NCBI RefSeq assembly: GCF_900106945.1 | Contig: NZ_FNNE01000004.1 | Coordinates: 124,001-188,000, forward strand | Source of the DNA: Marinobacter mobilis | Lineage (GTDB): Bacteria; Pseudomonadota; Gammaproteobacteria; Pseudomonadales; Oleiphilaceae | Direction of reading: 5' to 3' | Length of the DNA stretch: 64,000 nucleotides | Shown here: piece by piece, positions 19,771-28,401 of the stretch | Numbering within the stretch: position 1 is the stretch's first letter | Layout: each line of letters opens with the position of its first letter | Notes under the pieces: generated by a model | The model's input: the letters and a program-made list of their open reading frames with translations, nothing else | Told to the model about the DNA's origin: nothing | Database searches by the model: none | Program-made: the position numbers and the translations under genes

Positions 19771-21471
19771 ATGGATATCAAACGCTTAGTACTTTTCGCC
19801 GGCCTTGCCATTGTCAGCTACATGATGGTTCTGGCCTGGAACGAGGACTACAACCAGCCCCAACAGCTGGCCGCTGCCAACCAGACCTCTGGTCAACCCC
19901 CGCAGCTGGTGTCCGACACAACCGGGACTGGAACCTATGCCTCCGGCGATGAGGAGTTTTCCACACCGGAAACCGTCTCCTCCGGCACGGGCCTGAGCGA
20001 AGCGGGCGACAGCACAGCGATCAGCGATCAGCTGATTACCGTGACCACCGACGTCATGATCCTGAAGATTGACCGTGTTGGCGGTAACCTGGTGGAAACC
20101 TCCTTGCTTGCCTACGATGACAAGCTCAACAGCGGTCAGCCCCTGAAGCTTCTGGAAAACTCTGGCGGACGCACCTATGTCCTTGAAAGCGGACTGATTG
20201 GCAAAAACGGCTATGACAGCCGTCGTAATGGCCCCACGCCGGTCTACCAGGCCAGTGCCAGCAGCTTTGAACTCGAAGAAGGTGCGGATGAACTCGTTAT
20301 CGACCTGACATTCACTGCGGATAGCGGTGTAAAGATCACCAAACGATACAGTCTGGCCCGAGACAGCTATAAGATCGATGTCCGTTACCTCATCGATAAC
20401 CAGTCTGCCAGCATCTGGGAAGGCAACTTCTCCGGCAAGATCGTCCGTGACCAGAGCCCCGATCCTACCGCTCAGAACAGCCTCGGTATCCAGGCGTTCC
20501 TCGGTGCCGTGGTCAGCACCCCTGAAGATCCCTATGAGAAGTTCACATTTGATGACCTGCAGGAAACCCCGATCAATCAGCCTGTAACCAACGGCTGGAT
20601 GGCGTTCCTGCAGCACTACTTCCTGACTGCCTGGCTGCCGGAGCGTGACCTCCAGCAACAGTTCCAGAGCACCGCCCGCGGCAGCCTGAATGTGATTGGT
20701 TTTGTCAGCCCGGCCACGGTGGTTGCCCCAGGTGAGCAGGGTGAAATCGGTGCCACCGCTTACGTCGGTCCAAAGATCATCGACCGTCTGGAGCAGATCG
20801 CCCCCAACCTCGATCGTACCGTCGATTTCGGATTCCTGTTCTTCATCGCGCTGCCGTTGTTCCTGATTCTGGAATGGTTCCACAGCCTCGTTGGTAACTG
20901 GGGGGTGGCCATTATTCTGTTGACGGTTCTGGTGAAGGCGGTCTTCTTCCACCTCTCCGCCACCAGTTACCGCTCCATGGCGCGGATGCGTGCGGTTGCG
21001 CCGCAGCTGACCCGACTCAAAGAGCTCTATGGCGATGATCGCCAGCGCATGTCCCAGGAAATGATGGCCTTGTACAAGCGCGAGAAGATCAACCCGCTGG
21101 GTGGCTGCCTGCCGATCCTGGTCCAGATGCCGGTGTTCATTTCCCTGTACTGGTGTCTTTTCGAAAGTGTGCAGCTGCGTCACGCACCATTCATGCTGTG
21201 GATTCAGGATCTGTCGGTCATGGACCCGTACTTCATCCTGCCAATTCTGATGGGCGCGAGTATGTTCCTGCAGATGAGCCTGAACCCATCGCCACCTGAT
21301 CCGATGCAGGCCAAGATCATGAAGATGATGCCGCTCATCTTTACGGTGTTCTTCCTGTGGTTCCCGTCGGGTCTGGTACTGTACTGGCTGGTGAACAACA
21401 TTCTGTCGATCAGTCAGCAGTGGTACATTACTCGTCAGATCGAGGCCCAGGCCGCCACCAAGAAACACTGA
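19771..21471 (+). CDS. yidC: Membrane protein insertase YidC
   Basis: Inserts and folds inner-membrane proteins, alone or with SecYEG; ATP synthase subunit c, encoded further right, is a classic client. The start is ATG 19771 (MDIKRLVLFAGLAIVSYMMV), giving 566 residues; the longer upstream frame overlaps yidD. Layout is the Gram-negative one: an N-terminal signal-anchor helix, a large periplasmic beta domain (about 40-340), then five conserved transmembrane segments with GGCLPILVQMPVFISLYW and a C-terminal cytoplasmic tail. Confidence 0.97.
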   Translation: MDIKRLVLFAGLAIVSYMMVLAWNEDYNQPQQLAAANQTSGQPPQLVSDTTGTGTYASGDEEFSTPETVSSGTGLSEAGDSTAISDQLITVTTDVMILKIDRVGGNLVETSLLAYDDKLNSGQPLKLLENSGGRTYVLESGLIGKNGYDSRRNGPTPVYQASASSFELEEGADELVIDLTFTADSGVKITKRYSLARDSYKIDVRYLIDNQSASIWEGNFSGKIVRDQSPDPTAQNSLGIQAFLGAVVSTPEDPYEKFTFDDLQETPINQPVTNGWMAFLQHYFLTAWLPERDLQQQFQSTARGSLNVIGFVSPATVVAPGEQGEIGATAYVGPKIIDRLEQIAPNLDRTVDFGFLFFIALPLFLILEWFHSLVGNWGVAIILLTVLVKAVFFHLSATSYRSMARMRAVAPQLTRLKELYGDDRQRMSQEMMALYKREKINPLGGCLPILVQMPVFISLYWCLFESVQLRHAPFMLWIQDLSVMDPYFILPILMGASMFLQMSLNPSPPDPMQAKIMKMMPLIFTVFFLWFPSGLVLYWLVNNILSISQQWYITRQIEAQAATKKH

Positions 21472-21493
21472 CGGTTTTACGACGTCAGACATG

Positions 21494-21502
21494 TTATCCA
21501 CA
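21494..21502 (+). promoter_or_regulatory. Perfect DnaA box between yidC and mnmE
   Basis: TTATCCACA lies 22 nt after the yidC stop, about 2.8 kb right of the main origin region. Its last two bases are the first two of the adjacent GC-rich hairpin. Confidence 0.5.
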
Positions 21503-21524
21503 GGGGCCCCGTTTGGGGCCCCTG
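21501..21524 (+). terminator. GC-rich hairpin between yidC and mnmE
   Basis: Perfect 10-bp stem CAGGGGCCCC/GGGGCCCCTG with loop GTTT. It is followed by TTGGTTCTG, not a clean U-run, so it may pause or only partly terminate transcription before mnmE. Confidence 0.5.
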
Positions 21525-21548
21525 TTGGTTCTGTAACCGGAGTACAAC

Positions 21549-22913
21549 ATGCAAGCATCAACCGATACCATTGCCGCGATTGCCACTGCCCCCGGCCAGG
21601 CGGGTGTCGGAATAGTACGGGTGTCCGGACCCGAGGCTGCCGCCATCGCCGCACGTCTGCTCGGTTTTGAGCCGCGGCCAAGGTTTGCTCACTACGGGCC
21701 CTTTCTGGGGAACGATGGTACGGTCATCGATGAAGGTATCGGGTTGTTCTTCCCCAACCCCAACTCCTTTACCGGTGAGGATGTGTTCGAGTTACAGGGC
21801 CACGGTGGCACCGTAATCCTCGACCTGCTGTTGCGTGAGGTTTGCCAGTTGGGAGCACGGCTGGCACGACCGGGTGAGTTTTCCGAACGCGCGTTTCTGA
21901 ACGATAAGCTGGACCTGACTCAGGCTGAAGCCATTGCCGATCTCATAGAGAGCAGCTCGGAACAGGCGGCACGCTGTGCCGTGCGGTCCCTGCAGGGCGA
22001 GTTTTCCCGACGTATCAATACCCTGGTCGCATCACTGACTCAGTTGCGAATCTATGTGGAAGCGGCCATCGATTTTCCCGAGGAGGAGATCGATTTTCTG
22101 GCCGATGGCAAAGTGGCCGACGACCTGCAGGCAGTTATGGCCGAGCTTGCCGGTATCCTGTCCGAAGCCCAACAGGGCACAATCCTGCGGGATGGCATGC
22201 GGGTGGTGATTGCCGGTCGTCCCAATGCGGGTAAATCGAGTCTGCTCAATGCGCTGGCAGGTCGGGAAGCGGCGATTGTTACGGCGATCGAAGGCACCAC
22301 CCGCGATGTTCTGCGTGAACATATCCACATCGACGGTATGCCGTTGCACATCATTGATACTGCCGGCTTGCGAGACAGTCCGGATGAGGTGGAGCGAATC
22401 GGCATTGCCCGCGCCTGGGAAGAGATCCGTCAGGCCGACCGGATCCTGCTGATGGTGGATGCCACCACCACACCGGAAACCGAGCCCCATGAAATCTGGC
22501 CGGACTTTATCGACCAGCTGCCCTCCGAAGCGCCGGTGACGGTGATTCGTAACAAAGTGGACCTGTCCGGCGAAGCCATCGGGCTTGTGGATAACTTGGC
22601 CGCACCGGTCATTCGCCTGGCAGCCAAGTCCAGCGAAGGGCTGGAAGTTCTGCGCAATCACCTGAAACAGTGCATGGGTTTTGTCAGCACCACCGAGGGT
22701 GGTTTCCTGGCTCGCCGCCGCCACCTTGATGCCTTGCTACGGGCCCGGGATTCCCTTATTCAGGGTCAGGGGCAACTTGCGGGGTACGGTGCCGGGGAAC
22801 TGCTGGCTGAAGATCTGCGAGCGGCCCAGGACGCCCTTGGCGAAATTACCGGTACCGTCACCCCCGACGATTTGCTGGGCAAGATTTTCAGCAGTTTCTG
22901 TATCGGCAAGTAA
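21549..22913 (+). CDS. mnmE: tRNA modification GTPase MnmE
   Basis: With MnmG, installs the 5-carboxymethylaminomethyl (cmnm5) modification on wobble uridine of certain tRNAs; mnmG itself is 11 kb to the right. The 454-residue protein has the N-terminal tetrahydrofolate-binding domain ([22 protein letters not shown]), a GTPase domain with G1 [10 protein letters not shown]3 DTAG and G4 NKVD, and the C-terminal FCIGK with the family's essential cysteine. Length matches E. coli (454). Confidence 0.98.
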   Translation: MQASTDTIAAIATAPGQAGVGIVRVSGPEAAAIAARLLGFEPRPRFAHYGPFLGNDGTVIDEGIGLFFPNPNSFTGEDVFELQGHGGTVILDLLLREVCQLGARLARPGEFSERAFLNDKLDLTQAEAIADLIESSSEQAARCAVRSLQGEFSRRINTLVASLTQLRIYVEAAIDFPEEEIDFLADGKVADDLQAVMAELAGILSEAQQGTILRDGMRVVIAGRPNAGKSSLLNALAGREAAIVTAIEGTTRDVLREHIHIDGMPLHIIDTAGLRDSPDEVERIGIARAWEEIRQADRILLMVDATTTPETEPHEIWPDFIDQLPSEAPVTVIRNKVDLSGEAIGLVDNLAAPVIRLAAKSSEGLEVLRNHLKQCMGFVSTTEGGFLARRRHLDALLRARDSLIQGQGQLAGYGAGELLAEDLRAAQDALGEITGTVTPDDLLGKIFSSFCIGK

Positions 22914-22963
22914 TCAGAGCGCTCGCCCCCCCGTCGCTTAACAAAACCTCTTTAGTCTCTTTG

Positions 22964-22997
22964 AGCTCCGCGCCACCTGTGTTCGTGGTGCGGGGCT
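22964..22997 (+). terminator. Terminator-like hairpin after mnmE
   Basis: AGCTCCGCGCCAC pairs with GTGGTGCGGGGCT through an 8-nt loop, with two G-U pairs. It lies 50 nt after the mnmE stop. The U-run is poor, so the call is tentative. Confidence 0.4.
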
Positions 22998-23082
22998 TGC
23001 TGTCGTCGCGAAAAACGAGTGTCTAGTCCGGTTGCCCCGGTCACCCTGTGACCGACGTTCGGGTTTTCGAGCGCGGTGAGTT

Positions 23083-23112
23083 ATGATAATGCCATTAACA
23101 TACTATTATCAT
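23083..23112. promoter_or_regulatory. Inverted repeat upstream of the SulP gene
   Basis: ATGATAAT (23083-23090) is mirrored by ATTATCAT (23105-23112) across 14 bp, 24 bp before the SulP start. It is AT-rich in a GC-rich neighbourhood and could be an operator overlapping the promoter. It shares GATAAT hexamers with Fur boxes but is not a Fur-box match. Confidence 0.45.
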
Positions 23113-23135
23113 TAACCCCAACTTGCCGAGGTTCT

Positions 23136-24782
23136 ATGCTGGCGTTCCTGGAAGCCCATAAGGCTGGTCTGTTCGCACGCGAGCACTGGCTAAGAAACAT
23201 CGTATCGGGGGTGATTGTCGGGGTGGTGGCCCTGCCACTGGCGATGGCGTTTGCGATTGCCTCAGGCGCTGAGCCTGAGCAGGGGCTGTACACCGCCATC
23301 GTGGCCGGGTTTATCGTGTCGGTGTTTGGCGGCAGCCGCCTGCAGATTGCCGGTCCGACCGGGGCCTTTATTGTCATTCTTGCGGGTATCACCGCCGAAT
23401 ACGGCATTGAGGGGCTGCAGATTGCCACCCTGATGGCTGGGCTGATGCTACTGCTGCTGGGCCTGGCCAAAATGGGGTCGATCATCAAGTTCATTCCTGA
23501 CCCGGTTATTGTCGGCTTTACCGCGGGGATCGCGGTGATTATCTGGGTTGGTCAGTGGCCATCCTTTTTCGGTCTGCCGGATGCCAGCGGCGAGCATTTT
23601 CACAACACGCTATGGCAACTGTTCCAGGTGTTCCCGGAGCTGCACTGGACGACCACGGCTTTGGCCCTGTTGTCCCTGCTGTTGGTGATCTATGGCCCGC
23701 GGTTTCCGGGATTGACCCGGGTGCCGGGGCCGCTGATAGCCCTGGTGGTGGCGACGGTCTTGCACGTTGTGTTCAATTTCGACGGGGTTGCCACCATTGG
23801 CAGCGCTTTTGGCGGTATTCCCCAGGGCCTTCCGGAATTCCAGCTGCCAGACATTACCTGGAACAAAGTTATTGAGCTGATCGGCCCGGCCTTCACCATC
23901 GCCATGCTGGGCGCCATTGAATCCCTGTTGTCGGCGGTGGTGGCCGACGGGATGGCTGGCACCCGGCACGATTCCAATCAGGAGCTGGTGGGTCAGGGGT
24001 TGGCCAATGTATTGACGCCGTTGTTCGGTGGGTTTGCCGCGACCGGGGCGATCGCCCGTACGGCCACCAATATCCGTAACGGTGGCACTGGTCCACTGTC
24101 CGGTATCGTCCATGCCATCACCCTGGTACTGATGCTGCTGTTCCTGGCACCACTGGCGACGAATGTACCGCTGGCAGCTCTGGCGGCGATTCTGTTTGTG
24201 GTGGCGTGGAACATGAGCGAGGTCAAACATTTCACCAAGATGGTCCGGCGGGCACCGCGGGCGGATGTGGTGATTCTGCTGGTGACCTTCGGGCTGACTG
24301 TGTTTGCTGATCTGGTGGTGGCCGTCAACATCGGGGTGATCCTGGCGACCCTGCATTTTCTACGGCGAATGGCGACCAGTGTCGAAGTACGCCAGGCCAC
24401 CGAGGATGAGCTGACTCGGGAGTTTGCCCATGTCAGCCACTGGCAGTTACCGCCGGACGTGCTGGTCTACACCGTCGAGGGCCCGTTTTTCTTCGGTGCG
24501 GTGGAAAACTTTGAACGGGCCCTGGCCGGCACTCACAGCGATCCGAAGGTGTTGATCATCCGCATGAAGTGGGTACCGTTCATCGACATTACCGGGCTTC
24601 AGACCCTGGAAGAGGTGATCCAGGATCTCCAGCGTCGTGATGTCCGGGTGATGCTGTCCGGCGCCAACCCGCGGGTTGCGGCAAAACTGCGCAAAGCGGG
24701 GATCGTTCGTCTGGTGGGCGAGGAGGGCGTGTTCGATGACTTTGAAGAGGCGGTGGCGGCCTGCCGGGGGATCAGGATCTGA
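23136..24782 (+). CDS. SulP-family anion transporter with STAS domain
   Basis: A 548-residue inner-membrane carrier of the SLC26/SulP family, transporting sulfate, bicarbonate or dicarboxylates; the substrate cannot be told from sequence. The membrane part has many helices and the conserved early motif GVVALPLAMAFAIASG and the ATGAIARTATNIRNGG segment. The C-terminal STAS domain (about 440-548) contains PFIDITGLQTLEE, resembling the anti-sigma antagonist phosphoacceptor loop. I start at ATG 23136 with GAGG 5 nt upstream, not the longer frame. The 3' end overlaps a convergent RHH gene by 11 bp. Confidence 0.9.
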   Translation: MLAFLEAHKAGLFAREHWLRNIVSGVIVGVVALPLAMAFAIASGAEPEQGLYTAIVAGFIVSVFGGSRLQIAGPTGAFIVILAGITAEYGIEGLQIATLMAGLMLLLLGLAKMGSIIKFIPDPVIVGFTAGIAVIIWVGQWPSFFGLPDASGEHFHNTLWQLFQVFPELHWTTTALALLSLLLVIYGPRFPGLTRVPGPLIALVVATVLHVVFNFDGVATIGSAFGGIPQGLPEFQLPDITWNKVIELIGPAFTIAMLGAIESLLSAVVADGMAGTRHDSNQELVGQGLANVLTPLFGGFAATGAIARTATNIRNGGTGPLSGIVHAITLVLMLLFLAPLATNVPLAALAAILFVVAWNMSEVKHFTKMVRRAPRADVVILLVTFGLTVFADLVVAVNIGVILATLHFLRRMATSVEVRQATEDELTREFAHVSHWQLPPDVLVYTVEGPFFFGAVENFERALAGTHSDPKVLIIRMKWVPFIDITGLQTLEEVIQDLQRRDVRVMLSGANPRVAAKLRKAGIVRLVGEEGVFDDFEEAVAACRGIRI

Positions 24783-24963
24783 CCTGGGGATTCCTGGCTG
24801 GGTAGTCGTCGCCATAACCCACGTCGTGCTTTTCCAGATAGTCACGAATCAACTGGCGAACAACCTGTGACGGCGTCAGGTCCTGGGAGGCGCAGAGCTG
24901 CTCGAATGCACGCTTCTTGTTGGGATCGATAAGGACAGTAAGGCGGGCGCTTTTGGTTTCCAT
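24772..24963 (-). CDS. Ribbon-helix-helix (CopG/Arc-like) DNA-binding protein
   Basis: A 63-residue protein. The beta-strand SARLTVLIDPNKKRAFEQLCAS followed by helix-turn-helix LTPSQVVRQLIRDYLEKH fits the ribbon-helix-helix fold of small dimeric repressors. A near-perfect 30-bp palindrome lies 38 bp upstream of its ATG, a likely autoregulatory site. Proteins like this often partner with a toxin, but no toxin gene is adjacent: its neighbours are SulP (convergent, 11-bp overlap) and an acyl-CoA dehydrogenase gene upstream on the same strand. It is a real gene by fold and start, function open. Confidence 0.8.
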   Translation of the reverse strand: METKSARLTVLIDPNKKRAFEQLCASQDLTPSQVVRQLIRDYLEKHDVGYGDDYPARNPQVRS

Positions 24964-25000
24964 GGCTGGGTCTGCTGTGCTGTTGTGGTGGGATTGAGCT

Positions 25001-25030
25001 ATGTGAATTTAATTATAATTGAATTCACAT
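25001..25030. promoter_or_regulatory. 30-bp palindrome, candidate operator of the RHH gene
   Basis: The left arm ATGTGAATTTAATTA and right arm TAATTGAATTCACAT are reverse complements at 14 of 15 positions, with no spacer. The centre contains TATAAT on both strands, so protein binding would cover a -10 element. It is 38 bp upstream of the RHH start and is very AT-rich compared with its surroundings. Confidence 0.7.
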
Positions 25031-25093
25031 AACGGGCCCAGCAGGCTTGGCCCGTCGTCAATTCTTCGGCGAGCGTAACTTTTACGGGGATCA

Positions 25094-25122
25094 TAAAAAA
25101 ACAGGGGCCAATTGGCCCCTGT
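25094..25122 (-). terminator. Terminator of the acyl-CoA dehydrogenase gene
   Basis: A perfect 22-bp palindromic stem-loop region (ACAGGGGCCA/ATTGGCCCCTGT) is followed, on the minus strand, by seven T. It begins about 20 nt past the dehydrogenase stop. Confidence 0.9.
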
Positions 25123-25142
25123 CTGTGTCCTGATGCCGTCGA

Positions 25143-26966
25143 TCAGCTGGTGAAGGCCATCGCCTCGGCGTCGAGCTGCATCAGGTTGCTGGTCGGCGAG
25201 AGCATGCTGGTGGCATGGCTCTGTGCCCGTGGCAGCAGGCGCTCGTAGTAGAACTCTGCCGTTGCCAGCTTGGCGTTGTAGAATTCTTCGGATTCGCTAC
25301 CTTCGCCACTTGCCAGACTGCTGGCGGCAACCGAAGCCTGACGGGCCCACATGTAGGCCATGGTGACGTAGCCGCTGTACATCAGGAAGTCATAGGCGGC
25401 GGCACTGATGGCATCACGATCCTTACGGGCGGCCAGCATCAGGCGCACGGTCAGTACGTTCCATTGCGCAGTCAGTTTCAGCAGTTCCAGGGCAAACGGA
25501 CGGGTGCGCTTGTTGGTGAGCTGCTTGCGGGCGAAGTTGGCAACGGTCAGGGTGAACTCCCGTACCGCACCGCCCTGGGTCATCAGGAGGACCTTGCGAC
25601 CCAGCAGGTCGAGGGCCTGGATACCGGTCGTACCTTCGTACAGAACGGCGATCTTGGTGTCACGGATGATCTGTTCCATACCGTGCTCACGAATGTAGCC
25701 GTGGCCACCAAACACCTGGGCACCATGGTTGGCTGCTTCAAAACCCATCTCGGTCAGGAAGCCCTTGAGGATCGGCGTCAGGAAGCCCAGCTTGTCGTCG
25801 TAAGACTCGGCCTTTTTGGTGTCACCCTGTTCGTGGCCTTCGACCATATGGTCAGCCAGACGGGCTGCGTAATACAGCATGGCGCGACCGCCTTCGGCGA
25901 TGGCTTTCTGGGTCAGCAGCATACGGCGGACGTCGGCATGGTGGATCAGGCTGTCAGCGATCTGGTCCGGTTCCTTCTTGCCGGACAGCGCGCGCATGGA
26001 GCGACGATCCTTGGCATATTCCAGTGCGCCCTGGTAGGACAGTTCCGCAGCGCCCACACCCTGAATGGAGGTGCCGATACGGGCGGTGTTCATGAAAGTG
26101 AACATGCACTCCAGGCCCTGGTTTTCCGGGCCGATCAGGAAACCGGTGGCGTCATCAAAGTTCATCACGCAGGTAGCGGATGCCTTGATGCCCATTTTCT
26201 TTTCCAGACTGCCGCAGCTAACGCCGTTGCGCTCACCAACGCCACCGTTGGCATCAGGCAGGAACTTCGGCACGATGAACAGCGAAATACCACGGGTACC
26301 CTTAGGGGCATCCGGCAGACGGGCGAGAACAATGTGGACGATGTTCTCGGTCAGGTCGTGCTCACCGGAAGAGATGAAGATCTTGGTGCCGGTGATCTTG
26401 TAGCTGCCGTCAGCCTGGGGCTCGGCCTTGGTCTTGACCTGACCCAGGTCGGTACCGCACTGGGGCTCGGTCAGGCACATGGTGCCGCCCCAGGTACCTT
26501 CCGTCAGCGGCACCAGGTAGGTTTGCTTCTGCTCTTCGCTGCCGTGCAGGTAGATGGTATTCATCGCACCCAGGGACAGACCCGGGTACATGGAGAAGGA
26601 CCAGTTGGCGGTGCCCATCATTTCCTGCTTGAGCAGGCCCATGGACGCAGGCAGGCCCTGACCACCGAATGCTTCCGGCGCTGACAGTCCCTGCCAGCCA
26701 CCCATGACGAACTGGTTATAGGCTTCCTTGAACCCTTTCGGGGTGGTGACTTCGCCGTTATCAAACTTACAGCCTTCCTCGTCACCGACCTGGTTCAATG
26801 GGCCCACAACTTCTTCACAGAACTTGCCGCACTCGGTCAGGATGGCGTCAACAATGTCGGGAGTGGCGTTTTCGCCACAGGCCAGGGACGCATAATGCTT
26901 CGGATAATCGAACACTTCGTTGAGCAGGAACTTCATGTCGCGCAGGGGCGCCTTGTATACCGGCAT
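25143..26966 (-). CDS. Acyl-CoA dehydrogenase (long, C-terminal-domain subtype)
   Basis: A 607-residue FAD enzyme that oxidises acyl-CoA to enoyl-CoA in fatty-acid or related thioester breakdown. The N-terminus MPVYKAPLRDMKFLLNEVFDY is characteristic of the roughly 600-residue subtype that includes DmdC-like 3-methylmercaptopropionyl-CoA dehydrogenases. Other marks are CLTEPQCGTDLG, KIFISSGEHD and the YEGTTGIQALDLLGRK block near the active-site base. Start is ATG 26966 with AGAGG upstream; a 20-codon upstream extension lacks support. It has its own terminator. The marine setting makes a DMSP-related substrate possible, but sequence alone does not decide this. Confidence 0.92.
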   Translation of the reverse strand: MPVYKAPLRDMKFLLNEVFDYPKHYASLACGENATPDIVDAILTECGKFCEEVVGPLNQVGDEEGCKFDNGEVTTPKGFKEAYNQFVMGGWQGLSAPEAFGGQGLPASMGLLKQEMMGTANWSFSMYPGLSLGAMNTIYLHGSEEQKQTYLVPLTEGTWGGTMCLTEPQCGTDLGQVKTKAEPQADGSYKITGTKIFISSGEHDLTENIVHIVLARLPDAPKGTRGISLFIVPKFLPDANGGVGERNGVSCGSLEKKMGIKASATCVMNFDDATGFLIGPENQGLECMFTFMNTARIGTSIQGVGAAELSYQGALEYAKDRRSMRALSGKKEPDQIADSLIHHADVRRMLLTQKAIAEGGRAMLYYAARLADHMVEGHEQGDTKKAESYDDKLGFLTPILKGFLTEMGFEAANHGAQVFGGHGYIREHGMEQIIRDTKIAVLYEGTTGIQALDLLGRKVLLMTQGGAVREFTLTVANFARKQLTNKRTRPFALELLKLTAQWNVLTVRLMLAARKDRDAISAAAYDFLMYSGYVTMAYMWARQASVAASSLASGEGSESEEFYNAKLATAEFYYERLLPRAQSHATSMLSPTSNLMQLDAEAMAFTS

Positions 26967-27288
26967 GGTAAACAACCTCTGTAATGTCTGTTCAAGGGCG
27001 GGAATGGCGCTGCAATGGCCATTCATTGACGGCAGTTTTACGGTATACCCCGCGTAACAGGCATTGACCCAATCGCTTTTGCTCTTGTCAGTAAAGACAA
27101 TGGGCGAAAGCAGGCGTCCCCGTCAGCTCTGGTAAATTTCATGTAAAAACAGCGGAAAGCCTGCAATGGCCGTGGCAGGATGGGGCTCTGGCCGGTGCCA
27201 GTGAACTATTCTGCCGGGCTCAGGTCACTTCTGATCTCTGGCCTGAAATGCCAATAACAGACAATGAATCTTCGACAAGGGGTATTCG
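26967..27288. other. Divergent intergenic region, acyl-CoA dehydrogenase / RND pump
   Basis: These 322 bp separate two divergent operons and must hold both promoters. A short hairpin TTGTC/GACAA lies near 27087-27102. I see no small gene and no convincing -35/-10 pair. Confidence 0.4.
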
Positions 27289-28401
27289 GTGAAGCAAGGT
27301 CTGATCGCACTGGCGATTCTGATGATGGCGGTGGTGGCGGCACTGGGGTATCAGTGGATGGTACCGGTAGAGGGGGGCGGTGCCGGGCGTGCCCGGCCCG
27401 CGAGTCTGGTTAACACGGTGCTGCCGGTACAGGAAACGGTGGCCGATGCCCTGTCTGCGGTAGGGTCGCTGAAATCGCGCCAGGCGGTGGCCGTGACTGC
27501 AGAAGTGAGCGGGCGGGTCGTGGAGCTCAATATCCAGTCCGGCAGGGCGGTGGCTCGAGGGCAGCTGCTGGTTCGCCTCGATGACCGTCAGGCCCACGCC
27601 GATCTGCAGGTAGCCGAGGCCCGGTTTGCCGATGCCCAGCGCCAGTACGACCGCGCCAGCCGTTTGGTGGCCAACAACAGCATCGCCCAGTCGCAACTGG
27701 ATGAACTTCGGACCGCCCTCGATGTGGCAAGGGCCGAGCGGCTCGCGGCAAAGATCCGCCTCGACAATCACCGTATTGAAGCCCCGTTCGACGGCCTTGT
27801 CGGCCTGACCGACATTTCCCTTGGCAGCTATGTGAGCGAGGGGGAGACGATTACCACCCTGGATGACACCGCTCAGATGGAGCTGAATTTCTCGGTACCG
27901 GAGCGCTATCTTGGCCAGCTGCAGCTGGGCCAGCCGGTGCAGGGTGAATCGCCGGCTTACCTGGACGAGGTGTTCAGCGGAACCCTGGTGGAACTGGGGG
28001 CCCGAGTCAGCGAGCTGAGCCGGACCCTGCCAGTGCGGGCGCTGGTGGAGAACCGTGATGGCCGGTTGCGTCCGGGGCAGTTTATGTCGGTCACCCTGAC
28101 TCTGGGCCAGCGCGAGGCGCTGGTGATTCCGGAACAGGCCATTTTGATGCGGGGCGCAGACAGCTTCGTGTTTGTGGTTGACGGCGACGTTGCCCGCCGG
28201 GTGCGGGTCACCCTGGGTAGCCGTAAACCCGGCCAGGTGGAAATCCGCAGTGGACTGACCGCGGGTGATGCCGTGGTGGTGACCGGCCAGGACCGTCTCA
28301 GCAACGGTGAAACGGTGCGGGTCGAGCCAGGCGATGGCGCCTTACAGGATCATCGCCTGGCCGAGACCAAGGCCGTCGCCAGTGATGGAACGACACCATG
28401 A
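27289..28401 (+). CDS. RND efflux pump periplasmic adaptor (membrane fusion protein)
   Basis: A 370-residue adaptor linking an RND pump to an outer-membrane channel. It has an N-terminal signal-anchor helix (5-22), a biotinyl-lipoyl-like half (VSGRVVELNIQSGRAVARGQLLVRLD), an alpha-helical hairpin (about 95-165), the second lipoyl half with IEAPFDGLVG, a beta-barrel part and a membrane-proximal domain. Start is GTG 27289 with AAGGGG upstream. Its last four bases overlap the pump gene (ATGA), showing tight coupling. No outer-membrane factor is encoded here, so it probably borrows a TolC-like channel. Confidence 0.92.
   Translation: MKQGLIALAILMMAVVAALGYQWMVPVEGGGAGRARPASLVNTVLPVQETVADALSAVGSLKSRQAVAVTAEVSGRVVELNIQSGRAVARGQLLVRLDDRQAHADLQVAEARFADAQRQYDRASRLVANNSIAQSQLDELRTALDVARAERLAAKIRLDNHRIEAPFDGLVGLTDISLGSYVSEGETITTLDDTAQMELNFSVPERYLGQLQLGQPVQGESPAYLDEVFSGTLVELGARVSELSRTLPVRALVENRDGRLRPGQFMSVTLTLGQREALVIPEQAILMRGADSFVFVVDGDVARRVRVTLGSRKPGQVEIRSGLTAGDAVVVTGQDRLSNGETVRVEPGDGALQDHRLAETKAVASDGTTP

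Noticed and set aside
19786-21681. 631-codon open frame antisense to yidC
   Set aside because: Shadow of yidC/mnmE; composition rich in H, Q, R and D is typical of antisense frames.
22586-22594. Perfect DnaA-box 9-mer inside mnmE
   Set aside because: Coding context (L-V-D-N) and isolation make chance the simpler explanation.
23081-23112. Fur box upstream of SulP
   Set aside because: GATAAT units are present but the spacing and centre do not match the 19-bp Fur consensus.
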